From positions 1-5,033 of the forward strand of contig JAHEXM010000163.1 in the NCBI GenBank assembly GCA_023252115.1: 5,033 nucleotides of DNA, in the 5' to 3' direction. This stretch comes from Micrococcales bacterium (GTDB taxonomy: Bacteria; Actinomycetota; Actinomycetes; S36-B12; UBA10799). A model generated the notes under the pieces. It was given only the letters and a program-made list of their open reading frames with translations, did not search any database and was not told the DNA's origin. The position numbers and the translations under genes are program-made. Shown in pieces: positions 1 through 5,033 of the stretch (position 1 is its first letter; each line of letters starts with the position of its first letter).

Positions 1-2
1 AA

Positions 3-50
3 AAGTCCCAACTGAATGGATTTCTAGTTCGTTCCACGCTGAACTACTGA
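3..50 (+). CDS. Possible C-terminal end of a gene entering from the left
   Basis: One forward frame is open from the window edge and ends in TGA at 48-50, encoding a tail of about 15 residues that finishes LVRSTLNY. The stop codon lies directly against a strong hairpin at 49-85, which is the expected position for a terminator after a gene end. Too little is visible to name a product. A second forward frame is also open here (to about position 163), but it would read through the hairpin, so I prefer the shorter one. This rests on position alone. Confidence 0.25.
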   Translation, partial: KSQLNGFLVRSTLNY

Positions 51-85
51 AAGCGGGTCTCGTCGTCAAGACGGGGCCCGCTTTC
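49..85 (+). terminator. Terminator-like hairpin without a clear U-tract
   Basis: The arm at 49-64 (GAAAGCGGGTCTCGTC) pairs along its full 16 bases with the arm at 70-85 (GACGGGGCCCGCTTTC), including two G-T wobbles, around the 5-nt loop GTCAA. The stem is G+C rich with AAAG/CTTT at the base. On the + strand it is followed by ATGTTTCC, not a true T-run, so termination is probably of the hairpin-only kind common in Actinobacteria. It would end transcription of whatever lies to the left and insulate the secreted-protein gene on its right. The hairpin is directly visible; its function is inferred. Confidence 0.7.
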
Positions 86-138
86 ATGTTTCCACGACGT
101 TTGTCGGGTCCATGTCCGATATGGCTAGGCCAAACGAG

Positions 139-167
139 TTGGCAAGGAGCATGTACCTCGCGATGAT
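139..167 (+). promoter_or_regulatory. Candidate sigma-70-type promoter for the secreted M23-like protein
   Basis: TTGGCA at 139-144 matches five of six positions of the -35 consensus TTGACA. It is separated by exactly 17 bases from GATGAT at 162-167, which matches four of six positions of TATAAT. Transcription would start near 173-176, leaving a very short leader that begins just at the GAGGT ribosome-binding site (176-180). The site is in the right place between the upstream hairpin and the gene start, but the -10 element is weak and such matches occur by chance. Confidence 0.3.
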
Positions 168-189
168 GATCAATTGAGGTCACGATTGA

Positions 190-1224
190 TTGGTGAAAGC
201 GCGAACGGTTGAACTCACCCGTCGGCTACGTCTTGTGGGGGCCGCGGCCGTTTGTATCGCAATGGGTCTTTCAGCAATCCCGGCTTGGTCGCAACCGGCA
301 AGTGCAGCGTCCCAGCCCTCACCGGCAACACCTTCCCAGTTGGCCCAACGGGCTGGCGGAAAACCGGGTTCGACCTGCAAGAAGAAAAACCAGACAGGGA
401 CGTTTCACGGAACGCAAGTGAAGTGCACAAGGTTCCGAGTCAAGAAAAAGACGAAATTCGTCACCGTGTGGAAATGGGCCGTTGTGCATGCCGCTAGCCC
501 GGCACCTCCGAACACTGACACTGGTGGGGGATCGGGGGGATCTGCTGGCGGCTCGTCAATTACGTGGTCATGGACCGGATCGACCTGGCAGCACTCAAAT
601 GGAACCCTCCCCGAATGCCCCGCCACGCCGTTCACGTTGCCTACGGACGGCTCGCTCACGGGCGTGACGACGATCCTGTACCCAGGGCAAACACGCGGTG
701 GCAACTACAAACCGCACGGCGGATTCGGATACGCGACCTCGACCGCGCCGGACTCGGTCTCAGTGGTGGCACCGTTTGCTGGATCAATCGTTCGCGGTGT
801 GCGGTACTACGACACCAGTAGTGTGGTCTACGACGGCCAAGTTCAGTTCATGATTGACATCATTAATCCATGTGGACTGATGATTCGCTTTGATCACTTG
901 AGGGCTCTGACTCCTACGCTTGCGGGTGTAGTCAGCCAGCTCCCGTCCCCGACGTCGAGTAGCGCAACCACCCAAATCACTCCGGTGGCAGTGACCCAGG
1001 GTCAACAGGTTGGGACTGGCGTTGGCTTTACCGACACAGCAAACAACGTCTTCTTCGACTTCGGTTACTACGACCTTAGATCCGTCAACGGCACATCCCA
1101 TTCAGGCGAGCTTGCTGGATATGCGCGGTGCTGGTTTGACGACTTTGGCTCATCGAACGATCTGGCCATTCGCGCACTGCCGTCACGCGATGGGGTAGCG
1201 GGTACCACCAGCGACCTCTGTTGA
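190..1224 (+). CDS. Secreted protein with a degenerate LytM/M23-like domain
   Basis: A 344-aa exported protein. Residues 1-39 form a signal peptide: a basic n-region with RRLR, a hydrophobic core at about 15-31, and a likely cleavage after ASA at 37-39. No lipobox is present. Residues about 56-96 are a Lys-rich module with Cys63 and Cys79 and a C-terminal VWKW. A Gly/Ser linker follows at 111-123. Residues about 155-297 follow the order of conserved blocks in M23 (lysostaphin/LytM) peptidases: HGGFG at 176-180 in place of HxxxD, SVVAPFAGSI at 191-200, FDHL at 234-237, VTQGQQVGTG at 268-277, and NVFFD at 286-290 in place of HLHFE. The Zn-binding Asp and both His of HxH are missing, so it is probably not an active peptidase; it may bind peptidoglycan or another wall component. 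The TTG start at 190 lies 10 nt after GAGG (176-179); GTG at 193 is the alternative. M23 assignment is by motif order only. Confidence 0.85.
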   Translation: MVKARTVELTRRLRLVGAAAVCIAMGLSAIPAWSQPASAASQPSPATPSQLAQRAGGKPGSTCKKKNQTGTFHGTQVKCTRFRVKKKTKFVTVWKWAVVHAASPAPPNTDTGGGSGGSAGGSSITWSWTGSTWQHSNGTLPECPATPFTLPTDGSLTGVTTILYPGQTRGGNYKPHGGFGYATSTAPDSVSVVAPFAGSIVRGVRYYDTSSVVYDGQVQFMIDIINPCGLMIRFDHLRALTPTLAGVVSQLPSPTSSSATTQITPVAVTQGQQVGTGVGFTDTANNVFFDFGYYDLRSVNGTSHSGELAGYARCWFDDFGSSNDLAIRALPSRDGVAGTTSDLC

Positions 1225-1264
1225 GCTTGGTTAGTCTGGCGACCCAATCTTGTTGGGGGTGGCT

Positions 1265-1570
1265 ATGGGTTTCATGGACTTCATTGATCCGTCAAAGGCG
1301 GACACTGAACGAAAGCTTCGTGAGGAACTCGCTGATATCTCGCACAACTTGAAGCGGGTCATGGAATACATCCACCTGGAGTACGAGCGCAATCCTCTGC
1401 TCGAAATTACCCCCGAAGTTCTCAAGTTCCTGCGCGACGGGAACGACTCCGCTGCTGTCGAGTCCTTTGCACAGACCCACAACGTGAACAATGCAACCGC
1501 GGCCAAAGCACTGCAAAAGATCAAACTCAAGCTCAGCATGGGCGACTTGAACTACCCGCTGAGCGACTAA
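1265..1570 (+). CDS. Small helical protein with an L7/L12 C-terminal-like motif
   Basis: A 101-aa hydrophilic protein with no signal peptide or membrane segment, so presumably cytoplasmic. I do not recognise a named family. Residues about 11-46 are charged and helix-forming, possibly a coiled coil. Residues about 56-84 (FLRDGNDSAAVESFAQ, then THNVNNATAAKAL) follow the pattern of the ribosomal protein L7/L12 C-terminal domain, where DGNKIEAIK is followed by a Gly-containing turn and an EAK helix. Small proteins with such stand-alone motifs exist in bacteria, and the role is generally unknown. ATG 1265 is chosen because GGGGG (1255-1259) lies 5 nt upstream; TTG, GTG and a second ATG (1274) in the same frame are alternatives. 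The gene begins 40 nt after the M23-like gene with no visible terminator between them, so co-transcription is possible. Its TAA is one base from the stop of the opposing gene. Confidence 0.75.
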   Translation: MGFMDFIDPSKADTERKLREELADISHNLKRVMEYIHLEYERNPLLEITPEVLKFLRDGNDSAAVESFAQTHNVNNATAAKALQKIKLKLSMGDLNYPLSD

Positions 1571-1571
1571 A

Positions 1572-1976
1572 TCAAGCGCCCGGAAGCATGCGCAGTAACT
1601 GCGTACCGCTGTCTTGAAGTTTGTGCGCCAAAGCTGCCGCGGGTCGACCGCATGTTCCCAAGAGCTCGGCATCTAACTGCGCGAGCTGGGTGAAGACCGG
1701 TGCCAGAGTCTCGCGCGTGGTCGGGTCAGCCGTGCGCATCAATTCTGCTGCCCAGGGCAGGAGTTCGGCGCGGACCCAAGCATGCAACTGAGCTGCCTCA
1801 GCGACGGCCCAAGTGCCGTCGTCAACTGCTTCTTGCACATGCTGGACCAGCCTGCGCATGGCTGAGTCGATGATTGCTGCATAGCTGTCGGGGGTAATTT
1901 CGCTTTGCGGGTCGCTGTGGTCGCGCTGACTGGGAAGGCCCGCGATCGCAGGTTTCGCTTTTGATGTGATGCTCAT
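1572..1976 (-). CDS. Hypothetical alpha-helical protein, 134 aa
   Basis: No family is recognised. The first 30 residues are polar and Pro/Ser/Asp-rich and likely flexible. Residues about 30-130 are Ala/Leu-rich and look all-helical, with blocks such as LVQHVQEAVDD, LHAWVRAELLPWAAELM and LAQLDAELLG. There is no signal peptide and no stretch long enough for a membrane helix, so it is probably cytoplasmic. The ATG at 1976 is favoured over an in-frame ATG 27 codons upstream because GGGAGG (1983-1988) sits 6 nt before it, and the upstream 27 residues are Ser/Arg/Pro-rich without visible structure. The gene points away from the 166-aa gene at 2130 and converges on 1265-1570, with the stop codons one base apart. 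Codon choice looks normal for the window. That it is a real gene is well supported by the ribosome-binding site; the function is unknown. Confidence 0.72.
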   Translation of the reverse strand: MSITSKAKPAIAGLPSQRDHSDPQSEITPDSYAAIIDSAMRRLVQHVQEAVDDGTWAVAEAAQLHAWVRAELLPWAAELMRTADPTTRETLAPVFTQLAQLDAELLGTCGRPAAALAHKLQDSGTQLLRMLPGA

Positions 1977-1982
1977 GTCGGT

Positions 1983-1988
1983 CCTCCC
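1983..1988 (-). promoter_or_regulatory. Strong ribosome-binding site fixing the start at 1976
   Basis: On the minus strand GGGAGG is followed by 6 nt (ACCGAC) and then ATG at 1976-1974. This near-perfect Shine-Dalgarno match decides between this start and the longer reading frame that begins at 2057, which has no comparable site. Confidence 0.75.
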
Positions 1989-2115
1989 GGGGTTAGCTCC
2001 ATGTGTACGGCTCGAGGTTCTCGGTTGCGAGGCCCGAACGGGTGACGATTCGCCCATTCTTCATCCGTTGTGCAAATTCGGGTCGCATTCGCGCGGCGGA
2101 TTCCATGATCAACAT

Positions 2116-2122
2116 GGGAGGG
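2116..2122 (+). promoter_or_regulatory. Strong ribosome-binding site of the 166-aa gene
   Basis: GGGAGGG is followed by 7 nt (TTGCCCC) and then ATG at 2130. It sets the start of the downstream gene and argues that this otherwise unrecognised reading frame is translated. Confidence 0.75.
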
Positions 2123-2129
2123 TTGCCCC

Positions 2130-2630
2130 ATGACAGCCAAATCAACTGTTCATGGCAAATGGAATGTGCTGCCGGATTTGGGCAAGATCCACATGAAGTC
2201 GAGCCGCGTTGGTCTGATCACGATCAGTGCAATTGCTCCGATCGTTGGTGGATTCGCCGATTGGCTGCCACATAAGGCGGACATGAGTCTGGACATCGAC
2301 TTACACAACATCACTACTGGCAATCGAATGCTGGACGGCCAAGTTCGCAAAGTCATCCTGAGTGGTTCCGATGGAATCTTGCGCTTCAAAGGCGCGGGCG
2401 TTGCGTCCGACGATGAACTTCAATTCGACGGTGACGCGGTGTGCGGCAACATTGTCGTACCAATGTCGCTCACTGGAGAGTCGCAGGGTTTATCGGATGA
2501 AGGGATCCTCGACATCGTGCTTGGCGGGCTCGCCAGCTTTGAAGATCTGAAACTGCCCATCCCCGGCTTCCGTCATATCGACAAGATCGACCTTCACATC
2601 GACGGCGATATCAAGCTCGGGAAAAAATAA
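2130..2630 (+). CDS. Hypothetical beta-rich protein with one hydrophobic segment, 166 aa
   Basis: No family is recognised. A polar N-terminus of about 26 residues, with several Lys and Arg, is followed by a moderately hydrophobic stretch at about 27-46 (VGLITISAIAPIVGGFADWL). The remainder alternates hydrophobic and polar residues in a beta-strand pattern, for example MSLDIDLHNI at 52-61 and KIDLHIDGDIKL at 152-163, with many Asp and Gly. The hydrophobic stretch could be a weak signal-anchor with the rest outside the membrane, or part of a soluble fold; its Pro and Gly content makes a membrane helix uncertain. Blocks of the type LDIDLHNI and IDLHIDGDI vaguely recall lipid-binding beta-cup proteins such as DUF2993/LmeA, but the match is too weak to assign. 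A strong ribosome-binding site (2116-2122) supports the start. The gene converges on the cold-shock gene with a 7-nt gap and no visible terminator. Confidence 0.75.
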   Translation: MTAKSTVHGKWNVLPDLGKIHMKSSRVGLITISAIAPIVGGFADWLPHKADMSLDIDLHNITTGNRMLDGQVRKVILSGSDGILRFKGAGVASDDELQFDGDAVCGNIVVPMSLTGESQGLSDEGILDIVLGGLASFEDLKLPIPGFRHIDKIDLHIDGDIKLGKK

Positions 2631-2637
2631 GAAGCTG

Positions 2638-3021
2638 CTACGGCTCGATGTCGTCGGCGACCTTGCGCAAGACCTTTGCCATTGCCGCAGCTTTAGCATC
2701 GTCTGGGTACTTGCCGCGGCGCAGACTGTTGGATAGTCCGTCGAGCAACTTGATGACATCTTCGATGACCGGCGCCATGTCGTCGGCAGGTTTGCGCAGG
2801 GCCTTGGTCACGCTGGGTGCCTCTTCGAGGACCGTGATGCTCAACGCTTGCTTGCCCCGTCGACCGTCAACGATTCCAAATTCGACCCGCGATCCTGGTT
2901 TGAGATCCGGGACACCGGCCGGAAGTGCGCTTGCGTGAACAAAGACATCCTCGCCTTCGTCAGACGCAACGAAGCCAAAGCCCTTCTCGGTGTCGTACCA
3001 CTTGACCTTGCCGGTAGGCAC
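2638..3021 (-). CDS. Cold-shock domain protein with actinobacterial C-terminal extension
   Basis: A 127-aa single-stranded nucleic-acid-binding protein of the CspA/CspB family. Such proteins bind RNA and single-stranded DNA and act as RNA chaperones in the cytoplasm. The cold-shock domain spans residues about 2-66: PTGKVKWYD at 2-10, RNP1 at 13-18 (KGFGFV), RNP2 at 25-29 (DVFVH), then LKPGSRVEFGIVDGRRGKQA at 40-59. Residues 68-127 form a charged helical tail with the blocks LLDGLSNSLRRGKYPDDAK and VLRKVADDIEP. Classical Csp proteins of about 67 aa lack it, while streptomycete homologues of about 127 aa have a similar tail. GTG at 3021 is preferred because PTGKVKW starts the domain in homologues and GAGGGG (3029-3034) lies 7 nt upstream; GTG at 3036 would add five residues and overlap that site. 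It is divergent from the helicase-associated gene, as is common in Actinobacteria. No cold-box leader is evident. Confidence 0.95.
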   Translation of the reverse strand: MPTGKVKWYDTEKGFGFVASDEGEDVFVHASALPAGVPDLKPGSRVEFGIVDGRRGKQALSITVLEEAPSVTKALRKPADDMAPVIEDVIKLLDGLSNSLRRGKYPDDAKAAAMAKVLRKVADDIEP

Positions 3022-3028
3022 GGTGTGA

Positions 3029-3034
3029 CCCCTC
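3029..3034 (-). promoter_or_regulatory. Ribosome-binding site selecting the GTG start of the cold-shock gene
   Basis: On the minus strand GAGGGG is followed by 7 nt and then GTG at 3021-3019. Starting at the upstream in-frame GTG (3036) would place this site inside the coding region, so it decides for the shorter 127-aa product. Confidence 0.65.
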
Positions 3035-3210
3035 ACTGATTGGTTGGCTGTCGCCTCGACATCGCCGGGCTAAACCTAGCGAAATGACCTTGATGTAAGG
3101 CTATCCCGCGAAACCCGGCGGTGCCCACTTTGTTAACGCAAACCCAGCTGCACCCCCATAAAACGGCGGCGGGGCACGACTGGCTTGACCACCCGCGTAC
3201 CGTAGGTCTG

Positions 3211-4701
3211 ATGACTGGCAAATCTTTACCGTCGAAAGAGCGCACCAGTCCGCGCACATTGTCTGACGATCTTCGACGACGCAATGACGAATCGCTGGCC
3301 GCCCTCCTTCGCGCCCGGTCCGATTTACTTGATCCAGTTCCAGCTGACCTCAGCCGTCTTGCGGCCCGTGCGTCATCGACGGCAAGCGTCACCCATGCCC
3401 TGGACGGGCTTGATCGAGCTGCGCTTGAGGTTCTTGACACGCTGGCCGCGCTTCCCGGCGTGGTGACGCTTGGCGAGCTGGCGACAGTCATTGGCAGTGA
3501 CGACGCCTCCCTCCCGCGAGTCAGAGCCACCGTCAACCAACTTCGCGAGCGAGCGTTGGTCTGGGGCGACGAGCCGACTAGCGAGGATTCCAAGCTCAAC
3601 GTGGTCGTCGCTGTACGCGAAGTACTGCGCGGGGGCAACATTGTCGAGAATGTCGATCTGGGGATCACCCAACCGGAACCGACTTCGAAAATTGATCCTG
3701 CACTGTGTGAGCAGGCGTGTGGTGAACAAGCACATGCTGCACTGTCAGCGATTGAGTCACTGTGCGACCTATGGGCAGCGACCCCTCCTCCAGTGCTTCG
3801 GGCTGGCGGGGTAGGAGTGCGCGATGTTGCTGTCGTCGCCACCGACCTGGGGTGTGACGAGACTGCTGCAGCGTTCTGGATTGAGCTCGCGGTCAGCGCT
3901 GACCTGATTGGTCGCGACGGTGAAGTTGATGAGCGCTACCGACCAACGACTGAACTCGACATCTGGCTGGACCAAAGCGCGGCGCATCGTTGGGCTGAGT
4001 TGGTCATTGCCTGGGCACGCAGCATGCGACTTGCTGATGATTCGATCAACGATGCAAACCAGCGTGCAAATCCGTTGAGCCCCGGTCTCGAAAGAGCAGT
4101 GGCACCGCGTCTTCGTCACGATGTACTCACCGTACTTGCCGATTGTGAACCCGGAACTGGCGTCGACCGTAACGAGATCCTGCGAGTGCTTGACGAACGC
4201 CTTCCCCGTCGCCGCGGCGCATTGCGCGATGGCATCGTGACCTCCACATTGCGCGAAGCAACGTCGATCGGGCTGATTGCATTCGAAGCTTTGAGTGAAC
4301 CTGGCCGGATTCTTGCGACATTCAACGATGGCGTTGCGCCGGTGACTGCGGAGATGACCCAAGATATTGCCACCGCAATTGGCCGCACGATGCCGCCCAT
4401 GGTTGACCATTTTCTGATTCAAGGTGACCTCACCGTGGTGGTCCCAGGACCCCCGGATCCCCAGTTGCGTAAGTCGTTGACCTTGCTAGCCGATATGGAA
4501 TCGACCGGCGGCGCCGTGGTGTATCGGGTGACGTCCGCTTCGCTTGAGCGAGCGATTGATCTTGGGTGGAACTCCGAAGAGATTCTTGATTTTCTTCGGA
4601 AGCATTCGCGCACCGACACCCGCAAGCACTTGAGTACCTGGTTGGTGATGCACAGCGCCGCCATGGAGAGGTCCGAGTTGGCGCTGCTTCTTCGTTCCTG
4701 A
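3211..4701 (+). CDS. Helicase-associated (XPB/Ssl2-like) protein, N-terminal part, frameshifted
   Basis: The frame encodes 496 residues. Only the first 470 look authentic; the last 26 are out-of-frame sequence ending at TGA 4699-4701. The family is the long actinobacterial helicase-associated protein (Helicase_C_3, XPB/Ssl2 N-terminal-like), exemplified to my knowledge by M. tuberculosis Rv0862c beside the XPB helicase gene. The N-terminus shows the family block TLSDDLRRRNDESLAALLRA (residues 16-35), then DLLDPVPADLSRLAARAS and a helical LDGLDRAALEVLDTLAALPG. The XPB-like region begins near FLIQGDLTVVVPG (401-413) and continues through YRVTSASLERAIDLGWNSEE to KHSRT. The role is unproven, probably DNA repair or a DNA-helicase partner in the cytoplasm. 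ATG 3211 is chosen because the family block begins 15 residues later; the preceding TAGGT is a weak ribosome-binding site. GTG 3121 would add 30 residues without family features. Family members usually exceed 700 aa. Confidence 0.85.
   Translation: MTGKSLPSKERTSPRTLSDDLRRRNDESLAALLRARSDLLDPVPADLSRLAARASSTASVTHALDGLDRAALEVLDTLAALPGVVTLGELATVIGSDDASLPRVRATVNQLRERALVWGDEPTSEDSKLNVVVAVREVLRGGNIVENVDLGITQPEPTSKIDPALCEQACGEQAHAALSAIESLCDLWAATPPPVLRAGGVGVRDVAVVATDLGCDETAAAFWIELAVSADLIGRDGEVDERYRPTTELDIWLDQSAAHRWAELVIAWARSMRLADDSINDANQRANPLSPGLERAVAPRLRHDVLTVLADCEPGTGVDRNEILRVLDERLPRRRGALRDGIVTSTLREATSIGLIAFEALSEPGRILATFNDGVAPVTAEMTQDIATAIGRTMPPMVDHFLIQGDLTVVVPGPPDPQLRKSLTLLADMESTGGAVVYRVTSASLERAIDLGWNSEEILDFLRKHSRTDTRKHLSTWLVMHSAAMERSELALLLRS
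4617..4622 (+). other. Frameshift site in the helicase-associated gene
   Basis: Upstream the family frame reads HSRTDT; downstream the family sequence PQALEYLVGD is found in the frame one base back. The sequence across the join is ACACCCGCAAG, with a C-run at 4619-4621. One more C in that run would give acc-ccg-caa and a continuous HSRTDTPQALEYLV, which is the family pattern (HSRTxxPQxLxYLV). No canonical X-XXY-YYZ slippery heptamer is seen here, which argues against programmed -1 frameshifting. The likeliest explanations are a homopolymer error in the read or assembly, or a true mutation. Confidence 0.8.
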
Positions 4702-5033
4702 CGAGCGAGGACCCGACAGTTATTGCTGGACTGATAAATGATCCACGCGCACAGTCATTGGGACTGATGCCGGTCGGGCCGACCGCTCTTGCTTCACGAG
4801 CCACGCCGGAAGTTCTGCTGGCGTTCGTTCGGGACCACGGCATCTCGGCGCTGGTCCAGGGTCGCGATGGCGCGCTCAGTGCTCCAGCAAAGGCACCGAG
4901 CATGAAGCGTGCACCGGCAGCGCCAACCCGTTCCCATGGAATTCACGTTGCGCCGGACTCAGTCTTGGTTAGCGCAGTAGTTCGGGCGCTCCGTTCTGGC
5001 GACGAAGTCCTGCATGAAGTACATAAGCCTGAC
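4620..5033 (+). CDS. Helicase-associated protein, continuation in the second frame, cut by the window end
   Basis: This is the continuation of the gene that starts at 3211, displaced by one base. It reads 138 residues with no stop to the window edge. It begins PQALEYLVGDAQRRHGEVRV and goes on through GAASSFLTSEDPTVIAGLIN, DPRAQSLGLMPVGPTALASR and ATPEVLLAFVRDHGISAL. These correspond to the family pattern of PQ-LTYLV-D, RRHG-LRVG-A, S-DP-LL-ELV and LRRLAPTVL-S blocks. After these a Pro/Ala/Lys-rich linker (SAPAKAPSMKRAPAAP) leads to a further helical region containing VSAVVRALRSGDE. It has no start codon and ribosome-binding site of its own near the join: the first in-frame TTG and ATG are at 4758 and 4767, inside a conserved block. 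It should therefore be read with the upstream part as one gene of at least 608 visible residues. The C-terminus lies outside the window. Confidence 0.8.

Noticed and set aside
1977..2057. 27-codon upstream extension of the 134-aa minus-strand gene
   Set aside because: The internal ATG has an excellent Shine-Dalgarno site at 6 nt, which would lie inside the extended coding region; the upstream ATG has none of similar quality.
3063..3120. Inverted repeat CGCCGGG ... CCCGGCG between the cold-shock and helicase-associated genes
   Set aside because: Only 7 bp arms separated by 44 nt in G+C-rich DNA; this is easily due to chance and no operator family is recognised.
3121..3210. GTG start at 3121 adding 30 residues to the helicase-associated protein
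   Set aside because: The added residues show no family pattern, no ribosome-binding site precedes the GTG, and homologues of the family begin close to the ATG at 3211.
3033..3842. Long minus-strand open frame (269 aa) opposite the helicase-associated gene
   Set aside because: It is Ser/Arg/Thr-rich low-complexity sequence, overlaps a gene with clear family motifs and also the 5' end of the cold-shock gene, and is the usual antisense shadow of a G+C-rich gene.
4610..4630. Programmed -1 ribosomal frameshift
   Set aside because: No slippery heptamer of the X-XXY-YYZ type and no obvious stimulatory hairpin just downstream; a missing base in a C-run is simpler.
1..5033. A new defence, CRISPR or mobile system
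   Set aside because: No direct-repeat arrays, transposase or integrase motifs, nuclease or toxin-antitoxin pairs were seen; the genes are single, alternating in strand, and include two ordinary actinobacterial chromosomal families.

Overview
The window looks like chromosomal DNA of an actinobacterium of moderately high G+C, possibly an aquatic lineage. The strongest evidence is the pair at the right end: a CspA/CspB-type cold-shock protein with the helical C-terminal tail typical of Actinobacteria, and, divergent from it, a long helicase-associated (XPB/Ssl2-like, Helicase_C_3) protein. In mycobacteria and streptomycetes these two families lie in the same chromosomal neighbourhood. The secreted protein at the left carries a short Lys/Gly-rich module with two cysteines that I associate with surface proteins of planktonic Actinobacteria. 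That last link is from memory and is weaker.

Layout, left to right. Positions 1-50 may hold the last codons of a gene that starts outside the window, followed by a 16-bp terminator-like hairpin (49-85). At 190-1224 (+) lies a secreted protein whose C-terminal half resembles the LytM/M23 peptidase fold but has lost most of the metal-binding and catalytic residues. It is followed 40 nt later by a 101-aa cytoplasmic protein (1265-1570, +) with a helical motif like the C-terminal domain of ribosomal protein L7/L12. That gene converges, with one base between the stop codons, on a 134-aa helical protein of unknown function (1572-1976, -). Divergent from this is a 166-aa protein of unknown function with one hydrophobic segment (2130-2630, +), which converges with a 7-nt gap on the cold-shock gene (2638-3021, -). 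The helicase-associated gene (from 3211, +) runs off the right end.

The main structural finding is that the helicase-associated gene is interrupted. Its family-like reading frame ends in an out-of-frame tail and a stop at 4699-4701, but the family sequence continues in a second frame from about 4620 to the window end. One extra C in the C-run at 4619-4621 would restore a continuous protein, so the cause is either a 1-base sequencing/assembly deletion or a real frameshift.

The genes do not form one pathway or operon. They are mostly single genes in alternating orientation, and only 190-1224 and 1265-1570 could share a transcript. I see no tRNA, rRNA, insertion sequence, CRISPR array, phage gene or defence system, and no convincing new multi-gene system.
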